NCBI GenBank assembly: GCA_050298555.1
Contig: JBNKUL010000070.1
Location: forward strand, 1 to 64,000
DNA from: JAPHSX01 sp050298555
GTDB taxonomy: Bacteria > Pseudomonadota > Gammaproteobacteria > Thiohalomonadales > Thiohalomonadaceae
Direction of reading: 5' to 3'
Length of the DNA: 64,000 bases
The notes below the pieces were generated by a model. The model saw only the letters and a list, made by a program, of their open reading frames with translations. It did no database searches and was not told where the DNA came from. The position numbers were made by a program, and so were the translations under genes. Positions 25,171-34,199 of the stretch are shown here, in pieces (positions within the stretch are counted from its first letter, which is position 1; each line of letters opens with the position of its first letter).

Positions 25171-26889
25171 ATGGATAACCGTAGCCGTGTTAAGGAAAGC
25201 ACGAAGGCGCTAATGGACCTCGATAGCCAATCATCGACCGCAAACCTTGCCCAGCTCCGGGCCAGGCTCTCGCGCTATACCCTGTTGGGTGTGGCCGCTT
25301 CTCTCCTCATCGTCCTTGCCGCCTCAATCCTGATCGCAGGAGGCAACGTAGCGCTCGATGCCATCGTTCGTGCCCAACGCAGCACCCCGCTGCTGTGGCT
25401 GCTCGACCTGCTGCCGCTGCTGGTTGCCGTGCTGCTGCAGCGCCTGGGAGAGCAAATGGTGATCGAGGCGGGGAGGGTGATTGACGGGCAAACGGTGGCG
25501 ATGCGTACTCACACGGCGGCGCTGGAGCTGCAGTCGATCCACGATGCCAACCATGATGCACTGACCGAGCTGCCCAACCGTACCCTGTTCCGCAAGCGCG
25601 CCTCACGGGCACTTGCCCATGCCGAAGAGCGGGGGAGGCGTTGCGCCCTGTTGCTGCTGGACCTGGATCGCTTTAAGGAGATTAACGATACCATCGGTCA
25701 CCTCAACGGGGACCAGGTGATCAGGCAGGTAGCAACACGCCTGAAAGCGATCACCAGCGAAGGCGATATCCTGGCGCGCATGGGGGGGGACGAATTTGCC
25801 CTGCTGATGACGCATATTCGCAGTGACCGGGAGGTCATGGAGGCCGCGAACGGTATCCAGCGCAGCCTGGAGGCACCGTTTTCCGTCGAGGGGCTGTTTC
25901 TGGAGGTGCAGGCGAGCACCGGCGGCGTCCTCTATCCCGAGCACGGCTTCGATGTCGACACCCTGCTGCAGCGTGCCGATGTGGCGATGTACGCCGCCAA
26001 GGGCAAGGGCTTCGATTTTGTCACCTACGCCCCGGAGATGGACCAATACACCCCGCACCGCCTGACCCTGATGGGGGAGTTGCGTCATGCCATCGACAGC
26101 GACGAGCTGGTGCTGTGGTACCAGCCCCAGGTCGATGCCGTCAGTCGCACGGTTGCCGGTGTGGAAGTTCTGGTGCGCTGGATGCACCCGGTGCATGGCC
26201 TGACCTTTCCCGACGAATTTGTCCACCTCGCCGAGCGTAGCGGCATTATCAACAACTTCACCCAGCGGGTGCTGGAGAACGCCTTGCGGGAGACGGCCGG
26301 CTGGCGCGAGCGAGGGCTAAATCTCAATGTGGCGGTCAATATCTCCGCCCGTAATCTGCTCGATGCCAAACTGCCGCAACTGGTCGCCGAACTACTCGAG
26401 CGCTACGACTATCCGGCTGCCGCACTGAAACTGGAGATTACCGAAACCGCCATTATGGAGGACCCGCAACTGGCACTGGACTCGGTGCAACGCATCGCCG
26501 CGATGGGGGTCGATATCGCCATTGACGACTTCGGCACCGGGTACTCCTCCCTGGCCTACATCAAGCGCCTGCCGGTGAGCGAGTTGAAGATCGACAAGGG
26601 CTTCGTGATGGAGATGCTGGATGACGACAACGATGCCGCCATCATTACGGCTATCATCACCCTGGCACATTCGCTCGGTCTGGAGGTGGTCGCCGAGGGG
26701 GTAGAGAGCCGAACAATCCTTGATGCCCTGGTCGAGGAGGGGTGTGACCTATTGCAGGGGGATCACATTAGCAAACCGTTGCCAGGGGGGGCGTTTATCG
26801 ATTGGTTGGCTGTGAGTGAGTGGTGTAAGGAAGAGCTGCGGCCTGAGCATCTTGTGGGCGCTGTCCCTGCGCCAGAGCCGAGCAGTTGA
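25171..26889 (+). CDS. Membrane GGDEF-EAL cyclic-di-GMP protein
   Basis: A 572-residue protein with two membrane helices (about 38-58 and 74-90), a GGDEF domain with intact GGDEF at 205-209, and an EAL domain (about 300-555). No RxxD inhibitory site precedes GGDEF. In the EAL domain the signature reads EVL (332-334), but the metal-binding and catalytic stretches (NISARNL, LEITETAIM, IDDFGTGYSS, LKIDKGF, VAEGVES) are conserved, so phosphodiesterase activity is plausible. Which activity dominates is unknown. Only a short periplasmic loop lies between the helices, so a large extracytoplasmic sensor is absent. Confidence 0.93.
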   Translation: MDNRSRVKESTKALMDLDSQSSTANLAQLRARLSRYTLLGVAASLLIVLAASILIAGGNVALDAIVRAQRSTPLLWLLDLLPLLVAVLLQRLGEQMVIEAGRVIDGQTVAMRTHTAALELQSIHDANHDALTELPNRTLFRKRASRALAHAEERGRRCALLLLDLDRFKEINDTIGHLNGDQVIRQVATRLKAITSEGDILARMGGDEFALLMTHIRSDREVMEAANGIQRSLEAPFSVEGLFLEVQASTGGVLYPEHGFDVDTLLQRADVAMYAAKGKGFDFVTYAPEMDQYTPHRLTLMGELRHAIDSDELVLWYQPQVDAVSRTVAGVEVLVRWMHPVHGLTFPDEFVHLAERSGIINNFTQRVLENALRETAGWRERGLNLNVAVNISARNLLDAKLPQLVAELLERYDYPAAALKLEITETAIMEDPQLALDSVQRIAAMGVDIAIDDFGTGYSSLAYIKRLPVSELKIDKGFVMEMLDDDNDAAIITAIITLAHSLGLEVVAEGVESRTILDALVEEGCDLLQGDHISKPLPGGAFIDWLAVSEWCKEELRPEHLVGAVPAPEPSS

Positions 26890-26947
26890 TGCGCTAGCCC
26901 ATAGGGAGGTAAGTGCACGCCTTGCTACTCATCTCTATTGGCCTGTC

Positions 26948-27349
26948 TTATTCTCCGCAGCGCTTGGCTTTTCTCAGGGTACGCGAGTTTTCTAGACATA
27001 TTCGAATCGTGTCAATGGTCTCTTCCTGGCGCAAGGCTTTCTCATAAATAAGCCTGTCCATATCGTTGGACTTTTCTACTTTTCGAAACTCGTCTATCAG
27101 TTCGTTATACTTGTCGATAAGTTTTCTGTGCTTCTCCAGCAATTCGTTATAGTCATCAACACATTCATTATATTCTGACTGAATTTCGTTATATTCTGAC
27201 TTAAGTTTATTTCCGTCAGAGACGCACATGAAGCCTTCATAATTACATGTACCAGAGTCGAAGCAGACCTCGGCGTGAGTTGGAGTTATAAACGTGAGCG
27301 CGGCAGTTAGCACAGAAATAGACGAAAGGGCTTTAATTCTCTTCTTCAT
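26948..27349 (-). CDS. Small secreted coiled-coil protein, unknown family
   Basis: A 133-residue protein with a signal peptide (cleavage near residue 26, THAEV) and a cysteine-containing N-terminus (VCFDSGTCNYEGFMC). A heptad-like coiled coil follows, with repeated YNE units (SEYNEI, SEYNEC, DDYNEL, DKYNEL), and two further cysteines lie near the end. Codon use is AT-rich compared with neighbours. I do not recognise a family. A TATAAA stretch ~13 bases upstream of the ATG could be its -10. It lies next to the sulfotransferase gene in what looks like an acquired island. Confidence 0.65.
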   Translation of the reverse strand: MKKRIKALSSISVLTAALTFITPTHAEVCFDSGTCNYEGFMCVSDGNKLKSEYNEIQSEYNECVDDYNELLEKHRKLIDKYNELIDEFRKVEKSNDMDRLIYEKALRQEETIDTIRICLENSRTLRKAKRCGE

Positions 27350-27393
27350 AGCGTTCCATTTTATAGTGTTACAGTTTGTTTTCCCTGTTGAAC

Positions 27394-27423
27394 GTAGGCT
27401 GGGTGGTGCGATGCGCCACCCAC
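27394..27423. repeat. Short palindrome (GTAGGCTGGG family)
   Basis: It begins GTAGGCTGGGTGG and forms a GGGTGG/CCACCC hairpin. Its head is the same as the 70-bp elements at 2220 and 3408. It sits 3' of the sulfotransferase gene. Confidence 0.6.
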
Positions 27424-27426
27424 AAA

Positions 27427-28152
27427 CTAATTAGCCAGTAGATCAAAGTCGGTATAAAAGTTCTCGAAATCCGCTGCGTAGCGCTGCTGTACAAGTTTGC
27501 GTAACGAGGCATCTGAGAAAAGTGTTGCCGCTGACTGCGTTGGATACTTGCCGGTATTTATCCTTCTGAGGACGGGAAGCTTTATGGCACTTCTCGATAG
27601 CAGAATTTCGCGCAGCCGGGCCCAGTCCGTATCCATCTCCTCAATGCGGCCAATAAAGTCTGGATAGAGCTCTCCCTTGTCGCTGAGGATGTGGGACTGC
27701 GAACATAAATGTATATCTGTGACCCTGTCATCAAACAGAACCGCCTTTTCAACGAATTCAGCAAAACTCATCTCTTTTGAAAAGCCATTTCTTTTAAAGA
27801 AATGAGACAACTTGTCGCGATATACAATTTTGTTGTAGTAGCAGGAGACCATCCGTGCATAGGGGTTCCTGACAAAACTGAAAATATAGAGGGAGGGATA
27901 GGTTTTGCGCGCCTGAGCCGGCGTCATCATTTCCGCCTGTCCGCTGGGGTGCTTATGCCAGAATTTGTCACGGTTGACATTGGCGATGTGGTTTGGCTCA
28001 GGGCCAAACAGCATTTCATGCAGGGCATGCTTAATCGATGAGTTCGCGGCCTTGGGGATTCTTGCATAGGCCAAATTATAATTCTTTAACACCAGGCAAT
28101 GACGCCCGCGATCCGCACTTAGAATTCTGTGAACTATTTTTTCGATGGGCAT
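27427..28152 (-). CDS. Sulfotransferase-family protein
   Basis: A 241-residue protein of the carbohydrate sulfotransferase type, which moves sulfate from PAPS to a sugar or lipid. The 5'-phosphosulfate-binding loop (ARIPKAANSSIKHAL) and the 3'-phosphate-binding segment (SFVRNPYARMVSCYY) are present. Base composition is visibly AT-richer than the flanking metG and GGDEF-EAL genes, and it is flanked by two short palindromes. No PAPS-synthesis gene is in the window. The acceptor is unknown; a surface polysaccharide is likely. Confidence 0.8.
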   Translation of the reverse strand: MPIEKIVHRILSADRGRHCLVLKNYNLAYARIPKAANSSIKHALHEMLFGPEPNHIANVNRDKFWHKHPSGQAEMMTPAQARKTYPSLYIFSFVRNPYARMVSCYYNKIVYRDKLSHFFKRNGFSKEMSFAEFVEKAVLFDDRVTDIHLCSQSHILSDKGELYPDFIGRIEEMDTDWARLREILLSRSAIKLPVLRRINTGKYPTQSAATLFSDASLRKLVQQRYAADFENFYTDFDLLAN

Positions 28153-28209
28153 TTTTATGTAGTGCGGTGAAGTGGGGCTGCGTAATACGGCATTTATTGG
28201 CGGATTGAT

Positions 28210-28235
28210 GGTGGGTTGCGCTTCGCTAACCCACC
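28210..28235. repeat. Short palindrome, GGTGGGTT/AACCCACC
   Basis: Perfect 8-bp arms with a GC-rich inner stem, between the sulfotransferase start and the metG 3' end. This GGGTTGCGCTTCGCTAACCC type of repeat is widespread between bacterial genes. Confidence 0.6.
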
Positions 28236-28250
28236 CTGCATCAAGCTCTT

Positions 28251-30293
28251 TTACTTAACCCGCATTCCGGGTTGAGCCCCTTCATCCGGATTCAGGATAA
28301 ACAGGTCCTTTCCTCCGGGCCCTGCTGCGAGCACCATTCCCTCGGACATGCCAAAGCGCATCTTGCGCGGCGCGAGGTTGGCGACCATAACGGTGAGTTT
28401 ACCTTCAAGGTCCTCCGGTGCGTAGGCGGACTTGATGCCGGCGAAGACGTTGCGAGTGCCGTCGCCGATGTCGAGGGTGAGTTGCAGCAGTTTGTCGGCC
28501 CCCTCGACGTGTTCGGCCTTGACGATTTTGGCGATGCGCAGGTCGACCTTGGCGAAGTCGTCGAACTGGATGGTATCGGCAACCGGTTCAATGTCGCTCT
28601 TCGGCTTTTCCTGCTTGGCCGGGGCGGCGGCCTGGGCCTTCTCCAGGTGCTGGGTGGAGGCCTCGACCATGGCGTCGACCTTCTCCTTCTCCACGCGGGT
28701 CATCAACGGTTTGAACTTGTTGATGGCGTGATTGGTGAGGGCCATTTGGTAGTTGTTCCAGCTCATCGGTTTGATATTCAGGAACTCCTCGGCCTTCTCG
28801 GCGGTGACCGGCAGTACCGGCTTGAGGTAGGTCATCAGCAGGTGGAACAGGTTGATGCCCATGGTGCAGATGTCGTGCAGCTCTGTGTCTTTGCCTTCCT
28901 CTTTGGCGATGACCCACGGCTTGGCCTCATCGATGTAGACGTTGGCCTTGTCGGCCAGGTGCATGATGGTGCGCATGGCGTGGCCGTAGTCGCGCTTCTC
29001 GTAGAGTGCGGCGATCTCCTCGCCGGCGTCGACGAACTCCTGCAGCAGCTCGGGCTCGCTAATGTTGCCGGAGAGCTGGCCGTCGAAGCGCTTCTTGATG
29101 AAGCCGGCACAGCGGCTGGCGATGTTGACCACCTTGCCGACCAGGTCGGAGTTGACCCGTGCCTGGAAGTCTTCGAGGTTGAGGTCGATGTCGTCGATGC
29201 CGTGCCCCAGCTTGGCGGCGAAGTAGTAGCGCAGGTACTCGGGGTTGAGGTGTTCGAGGTAGGTGCGCGCCATGATGAAGGTGCCGCGCGACTTCGACAT
29301 CTTGTGGCCGTTGACGGTGAGGAAGCCGTGACAGTAGACCGCGTTGGGGGTGCGGAAGCCGCTGCCGGTGAGCATTGCGGGCCAGAACAGGGTGTGGAAG
29401 TAGGCGATGTCCTTGCCGATGAAGTGGTAGAGCTCGGCCTGGCTGTTGTCGCCCCAGTACTCCTCGAAGTTGAGTCCCTTCTTCTCGCACAGGTTCTTGA
29501 AGCTGGCCATGTAGCCGATGGGGGCGTCGAGCCAGACATAGAAGTACTTGCCGGGGGCGCCGGGGATCTCGAAGCCGAAGTAGGGGGCGTCGCGGGAGAT
29601 GTCCCAGTCCTGCAGCCCGGCGTCGAACCACTCCTTGAGCTTGTGGGCGATCTCGGGCTGCAGGTGCTCGCCCTTGATCCAGTACTGCAGCATCCCCTCG
29701 AAGTCGGCCAGCTTGAAGAAGTGGTGCACCGACTCCTTCTCGATCGGCTTGGCGCCGGAGATGGCGGAGACCGCGTCCTTCAGCTCGGTGGGGGAGTAGG
29801 TGGCGCCGCACGCCTCGCAGGAGTCGCCGTACTGGTCCTCGGCGCCGCACTTGGGGCAGGTACCCTTGATGAAGCGGTCGGGGAGGAACATCTCCTTTTC
29901 CGGGTCGTAGGCCTGGGTGATGGTGCGGGTGGCGATGTGGCCGTTTTTGTTCAAACGGTTGTAGATGAGGCTGGCCAGTTCGCGGTTCTCGTCGCTGTGT
30001 GTGCTGTGATAATTGTCGAACGCGATGGCAAAATCGGCGAAATCGGCCTGATGTTCAGCGGCGATACGGGCGATCAGCTGCTCCGGCTCAATCCCCTCAC
30101 CCTGCGCACGCAGCATGATCGGGGTGCCGTGGGCGTCGTCGGCGCAGACATAGGTGCAGTCGTGGCCGCGCATCTTCTGGAAGCGGCTCCAGATGTCGGT
30201 CTGAATGTATTCCACCAGGTGGCCAAGGTGGATTGGGCCATTGGCGTAGGGGAGTGCGCTGGTGATGAGGATCTTGCGTTTGTTGTCGGCCAT
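28251..30293 (-). CDS. metG: Methionyl-tRNA synthetase
   Basis: MetG charges tRNA-Met. The 680-residue enzyme has the HIGH-type signature HLGH (PIHLGHLVEY), a zinc knuckle (CPKCGAEDQYGDSCEACG), the KMSKS loop (KMSKSRGTF) and a C-terminal tRNA-binding domain (about 575-680, DFAKVDLRIAKIV). A Lys/Ala-rich linker joins the last two parts. It is divergent from apbC across 230 bases, the common gammaproteobacterial arrangement. Confidence 0.98.
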   Translation of the reverse strand: MADNKRKILITSALPYANGPIHLGHLVEYIQTDIWSRFQKMRGHDCTYVCADDAHGTPIMLRAQGEGIEPEQLIARIAAEHQADFADFAIAFDNYHSTHSDENRELASLIYNRLNKNGHIATRTITQAYDPEKEMFLPDRFIKGTCPKCGAEDQYGDSCEACGATYSPTELKDAVSAISGAKPIEKESVHHFFKLADFEGMLQYWIKGEHLQPEIAHKLKEWFDAGLQDWDISRDAPYFGFEIPGAPGKYFYVWLDAPIGYMASFKNLCEKKGLNFEEYWGDNSQAELYHFIGKDIAYFHTLFWPAMLTGSGFRTPNAVYCHGFLTVNGHKMSKSRGTFIMARTYLEHLNPEYLRYYFAAKLGHGIDDIDLNLEDFQARVNSDLVGKVVNIASRCAGFIKKRFDGQLSGNISEPELLQEFVDAGEEIAALYEKRDYGHAMRTIMHLADKANVYIDEAKPWVIAKEEGKDTELHDICTMGINLFHLLMTYLKPVLPVTAEKAEEFLNIKPMSWNNYQMALTNHAINKFKPLMTRVEKEKVDAMVEASTQHLEKAQAAAPAKQEKPKSDIEPVADTIQFDDFAKVDLRIAKIVKAEHVEGADKLLQLTLDIGDGTRNVFAGIKSAYAPEDLEGKLTVMVANLAPRKMRFGMSEGMVLAAGPGGKDLFILNPDEGAQPGMRVK

Positions 30294-30413
30294 GTTGAAT
30301 CTATCTGTTCGGGTATCTTGAAAAATTGCGCATACAGTACCAACTATGCGGTAGAGCCGCTAGATGCCCGCTCCTTGATACACCATCCGGGATAGGGTCA
30401 TTAGTGCCGTTTT

Positions 30414-30422
30414 TGCTATGAT
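30414..30422 (+). promoter_or_regulatory. Extended -10 promoter upstream of apbC
   Basis: TGCTATGAT: an extended -10 (TGn then TATGAT) 101 bases before the apbC start. The -35 region is poor, which extended -10 promoters tolerate. AGGAGAAG precedes the start codon. Confidence 0.5.
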
Positions 30423-30523
30423 ACGCGCCCATTATTGCCGCGCTTTGCCCGTTTTGGGATAATAGCCGAACTTTTTTGTCAGATATGGTCGGTCGCCCCG
30501 GCGGCCCCTAGGAGAAGATAGAG

Positions 30524-31615
30524 ATGTCAGTTGAACAGCAACAAGTAGAAGCCGCGCTGAAGGGCTATGAAGAGCCCTACCTGGGTAAGGACCTGGTCTC
30601 CACCCAGTGCGTGAAGGACATCAGCGTTGACGGCGATAAGGTCAAGGTCACCGTCTCCCTCGGTTTCCCCGCCGCCGGTTACCACGCCGAGCTGGCCGCC
30701 AAGTTGAAAGAGGTGGTTGAGGGCGTCGACGGCGTTGCCAGTGCCGATATCGAGATCAGCACCAACATCATCTCCCACGCCGCGCAGAAGGGCGTAAAGC
30801 ACATCAAGGGCGTGAAGAACATCATCGCCGTCGCCTCCGGTAAGGGCGGTGTGGGCAAGTCCACTACCTCCGTCAACCTGGCCCTGGCGCTGGCCGCCGA
30901 GGGTGCCACCGTCGGTATCCTCGATGCCGATATCTACGGCCCCAGCCAGCCGCGCATGCTCGGTCTCTCCGACAAGAAGCCCGATTCCCCCGACGGCACC
31001 CAGCTGGAGCCCATCGTCAACTACGGCATCCAGTCCATGTCCATCGGCTACCTCATCGACGAGGACACCCCGATGATCTGGCGCGGCCCGATGGTCACCC
31101 AGGCGCTGGAGCAGTTGCTTAACGACACCAACTGGCGCGAGGTGGACTACCTGGTGATCGACCTGCCCCCGGGCACCGGTGACACCCAGCTGACCCTGGC
31201 GCAGAAGGTGCCGGTTTCCGGCTCCGTCATCGTCACCACCCCGCAGGACATCGCCCTGCTCGACGCCCGTAAGGCCTACAAGATGTTCGAGAAGGTCGAG
31301 GTGCCGGTACTGGGCGTGGTGGAGAACATGTCCATCCACATCTGTTCCAAGTGTGGCCACGAAGAGCACATCTTCGGTGAGGGCGGCGGTAAGGCGATGG
31401 CCGAAGAGTACGGCGTCAATTTCCTCGGCGCCCTGCCGCTGGACATCACCATCCGTGAAGAGGCCGATGCTGGTAAGCCCACCGTGGCCGCCGAGCCCGA
31501 TGGCCGCATCGCGCAGATCTACCGCGACATCGCACGCAAGACCACTGCCAAGCTGGCCGGTCAGGCGAAGGACTACAGCGCCAAGTTCCCGAAGATCGTT
31601 ATCGCCAACGACTAA
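30524..31615 (+). CDS. apbC: Iron-sulfur cluster carrier ApbC/Mrp
   Basis: ApbC (Mrp) is a P-loop ATPase that binds and transfers 4Fe-4S clusters. The 363-residue protein has an N-terminal MIP18-like domain (about 1-95), a deviant Walker A with GKGGVGKST starting near residue 105, and the cluster-binding pair Cys274/Cys277 (CSKCGHEEHIF). It ends at a palindrome fragment and a terminator, so it is probably monocistronic. Confidence 0.96.
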   Translation: MSVEQQQVEAALKGYEEPYLGKDLVSTQCVKDISVDGDKVKVTVSLGFPAAGYHAELAAKLKEVVEGVDGVASADIEISTNIISHAAQKGVKHIKGVKNIIAVASGKGGVGKSTTSVNLALALAAEGATVGILDADIYGPSQPRMLGLSDKKPDSPDGTQLEPIVNYGIQSMSIGYLIDEDTPMIWRGPMVTQALEQLLNDTNWREVDYLVIDLPPGTGDTQLTLAQKVPVSGSVIVTTPQDIALLDARKAYKMFEKVEVPVLGVVENMSIHICSKCGHEEHIFGEGGGKAMAEEYGVNFLGALPLDITIREEADAGKPTVAAEPDGRIAQIYRDIARKTTAKLAGQAKDYSAKFPKIVIAND

Positions 31616-31624
31616 GGGGACCAC

Positions 31625-31648
31625 GCCGGGCATGGCTGCCCGGCCTGC
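31625..31648. repeat. Partial palindromic element (half copy)
   Basis: A GCCGGGCAT / CTGCCCGGC hairpin related to the inner half of the 70-bp elements near 2220 and 3408, just after the apbC stop. Confidence 0.55.
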
Positions 31649-31658
31649 AACTCTATAT

Positions 31659-31694
31659 AATGGCGGCTCTCCGACGGGGGGCCGCCATTTTTTT
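31659..31694 (+). terminator. Rho-independent terminator
   Basis: Arms ATGGCGGC and GCCGCCAT followed by a T-run, between apbC and dcd. Confidence 0.85.
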
Positions 31695-31735
31695 CGGCCG
31701 CCATATGTACGATTTGAAGTGGGAATGGAAACAGC

Positions 31736-32302
31736 ATGAGCATTAAAGCCGACAAGTGGATCCGCCGCATGGCGGAGAATGAGGGGATGATCGACCCGTT
31801 CGAGCCGGGCCAGATCCGCGACGTGGACGGTCAGCGCATCGTCTCCTACGGTACCTCTAGCTACGGTTACGATGTGCGCTGCGCCGACGAGTTCAAGATC
31901 TTCACCAACATCAACTCGGCGGTGGTGGATCCCAAGCAGTTCGACGAGAACAGCTTCGTCGACGTGAAATCCGATGTCTGCATCATTCCCCCCAACTCCT
32001 TCGCCCTGGCGCGCACCGTGGAGTTCTTCCGCATCCCGCGCTCGGTGCTCACCGTCTGCCTCGGCAAGTCGACCTATGCCCGCTGCGGCATTATCGTCAA
32101 CGTCACCCCGCTGGAGCCGGAGTGGGAGGGACATGTCACCCTAGAGTTCTCCAACACCACGCCGCTGCCGGCCAAGATTTACGCCAACGAGGGCGTGGCG
32201 CAGATGCTGTTCTTCGAGTCCGACGAGATTTGTGAGACCTCCTACGGCGACCGCGGCGGTAAATACCAGGGGCAGACCGGGGTGACCCTGCCCAAGACCT
32301 AA
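31736..32302 (+). CDS. dcd: dCTP deaminase
   Basis: Dcd deaminates dCTP to dUTP, feeding dTMP synthesis. The 188-residue protein has the family blocks SSYGYDVRC, GKSTYARCGI and PEWEGHVTLEFSNTTPLP, with the catalytic glutamate in the last of these. Normal length. It is 8 bases before the sulfatase-like gene, though a functional tie is not evident. Confidence 0.97.
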   Translation: MSIKADKWIRRMAENEGMIDPFEPGQIRDVDGQRIVSYGTSSYGYDVRCADEFKIFTNINSAVVDPKQFDENSFVDVKSDVCIIPPNSFALARTVEFFRIPRSVLTVCLGKSTYARCGIIVNVTPLEPEWEGHVTLEFSNTTPLPAKIYANEGVAQMLFFESDEICETSYGDRGGKYQGQTGVTLPKT

Positions 32303-32310
32303 GCCGTCTT

Positions 32311-34191
32311 ATGCCGTTTACGCTGCCAGCCTCCCTGAGCCGCTTCCACAAGGGGCTGATTCTCCTCGCCATCACCATGGTGCTGTTCTCGCTGGTGCGG
32401 GGGCTGTTCTATTTCACCTACCCGGAAGAGTTCGAATCGCTCAGTGGCGTGCTGACGCTGCAGGCCTTCGCCAACGGCCTGCGCTTCGACGGCTCCATTG
32501 TCGTGCGCCTGTTCCTGCTACCGCTGCTGCTGTGGTGGCTGCCGCTGCGCTGGTTCGACAGGCCGTGGTGGGACAAGCTGTGGGGCGGGCTGCTCTATTT
32601 GCTGACCGTCGGCCTGGTGTTGATGCTGCTGGGTGACCTCATCTACTTCGAGCATGTGCAGCGCCACCTCTCCTACGAATTGATCCTGATGCAGAACGAC
32701 CTCGGTTTTCTGCTCGACTTCGCCCTCAAATCGCAACTGCTGCCGCTGCTGGCGTTTGCCCTGTTCGCCGTGGCGCTGGGGTGGGCTTGGTGGCGCGTAC
32801 TGTCGTTGCCGACCCGTGCATCGAACTGGGCCCTGCCCAAGTTTGTGGGGCTGTTCCTGTTGCTGGCAATCGTGGGGCGCGGCGGTGTCAGTGGCAAGGT
32901 GATCGAGATCATCGACGCCTATGACAACGGTAATCCCGCCTACGGCAACCTCAGCCTTAACGGCGTCTTCACCACCGTGGTCTTCGCCCTCAACCTGGGC
33001 GATGTGGACCACCACTTCATGCCGCAGGAGAAGGCGGTGAAGCTGGTACGCAACGGCGAGCCGTTGCTCGACCCCGACTACCCGATGGTGCGGACACTGC
33101 CCGGCGAGGCGAAGCGGCTCAATGTGGTCTTCGTGCTGCTGGAGAGCTGGAACTTCGACCACGTCGACAGCTTTGGCGGCAACGGTTACGGCGCCACGCC
33201 GTATTTCGATGCCCTGGCAGAAGAGGGGATGCGCTTCTCCCGTTTCTATGCGGCGGGTCAGCGCAGTATCGACGGTATCCAGGCGACCCTGACCGGCATC
33301 CCGACGCTGAAGGGGATGCCGCGTATCGATACCGGCATCGGCATCTCCAACTTCTCGCGCCTCGGCGGCATTCTGGCCGAGCAGGGCTACCAGACCCTGT
33401 TCGTGCAGTCCTCCGAGCGCGACTCCTTCAAGGTGGCGGGGATCGCCTCAGCGGCCGGTTTCGAGCACTTCTATGGCATGGAGGATATGCCCATGCTGCT
33501 CGACTACCCGCGCCCCGAGGGCGCCATCTTCGGTTGGGACTACGAGACCCTGCAGTTCATGCACCAGCGTATCAATGAACTGGGGGAGCCCTTTATCGCC
33601 TACGCCTACACCGGCACCACCCACGAACCCTACCCGAGGCTGCCCGAGCGGTTCATGCGCCATAAGCACGAACCCGGCGGTGAGGGGGGCTACCTTAACG
33701 CCCTGTCCTATGCGGACTGGAGTATCGGCCAGTTCATGGAGCAGGCGCGCAAGGAGCCTTGGTTCGACAACACCGTCTTCATCTTTACCGCGGACCACGT
33801 GAACCACCTGCAGAAGGGGAGCATCGAGAAGCGCTTCCACACCCCCATGCTGGTCTACGCACCGAAGTGGGTAACGGCGGAGGAGCGTAGCGTGATCGGT
33901 TCGCAGCTCGATGTGGTGCCGACCATCATGGACCTGGTGGGGATCAAGGGCGAGTACTCCTCCCTGGGTGAGTCGCTGTTGCGCAAGCAGGGTGGGGGCG
34001 AGGCCTTCGTCTCCTTCGGTGGCCAGCAGATCGGTCTCATTACGCCGCAGGGCTTTTTGCAGCACGACCTGAAGCAGGTGCTGCGGCAGCACGGTATCGA
34101 CGAGGCCGAGCTGCCGCGGCTGGAGCAACGCCTGCTGGCGATGGACCAGCTTAGCTATGAGCTGCTGCAGGCCAACCGCTGGGCGAGGTAG
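32311..34191 (+). CDS. LTA-synthase-like membrane sulfatase (phosphoglycerol/phospho-group transferase)
   Basis: A 626-residue protein with about five N-terminal membrane helices (to about residue 195) and a periplasmic alkaline-phosphatase-fold domain from about 270. Metal-site residues lie in VVFVLLESWNFDHVDS and FTADHVNH. The nucleophile is probably the serine of AAGQRSIDG, where LtaS has threonine. Relatives move phosphoglycerol or phosphoethanolamine onto lipids or glycans. Ser as nucleophile and the cluster context suggest envelope glycan modification. The donor cannot be read from sequence. Confidence 0.85.
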   Translation: MPFTLPASLSRFHKGLILLAITMVLFSLVRGLFYFTYPEEFESLSGVLTLQAFANGLRFDGSIVVRLFLLPLLLWWLPLRWFDRPWWDKLWGGLLYLLTVGLVLMLLGDLIYFEHVQRHLSYELILMQNDLGFLLDFALKSQLLPLLAFALFAVALGWAWWRVLSLPTRASNWALPKFVGLFLLLAIVGRGGVSGKVIEIIDAYDNGNPAYGNLSLNGVFTTVVFALNLGDVDHHFMPQEKAVKLVRNGEPLLDPDYPMVRTLPGEAKRLNVVFVLLESWNFDHVDSFGGNGYGATPYFDALAEEGMRFSRFYAAGQRSIDGIQATLTGIPTLKGMPRIDTGIGISNFSRLGGILAEQGYQTLFVQSSERDSFKVAGIASAAGFEHFYGMEDMPMLLDYPRPEGAIFGWDYETLQFMHQRINELGEPFIAYAYTGTTHEPYPRLPERFMRHKHEPGGEGGYLNALSYADWSIGQFMEQARKEPWFDNTVFIFTADHVNHLQKGSIEKRFHTPMLVYAPKWVTAEERSVIGSQLDVVPTIMDLVGIKGEYSSLGESLLRKQGGGEAFVSFGGQQIGLITPQGFLQHDLKQVLRQHGIDEAELPRLEQRLLAMDQLSYELLQANRWAR

Positions 34192-34199
34192 GCTGAGTG

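Noticed and set aside
26161..26170. EVL in place of EAL as proof of an inactive phosphodiesterase
   Set aside because: The Glu is kept and the other catalytic residues are conserved; EVL variants can be active.
28272..30395. A 707-codon open frame on the plus strand opposite metG
   Set aside because: It is a shadow of metG with repetitive Val/Gly/Leu/Asp-rich sequence; no domain was seen.
30527..32134. A 535-codon minus-strand frame across apbC and dcd
   Set aside because: It crosses two well-defined genes and a terminator on the other strand; composition is shadow-like.
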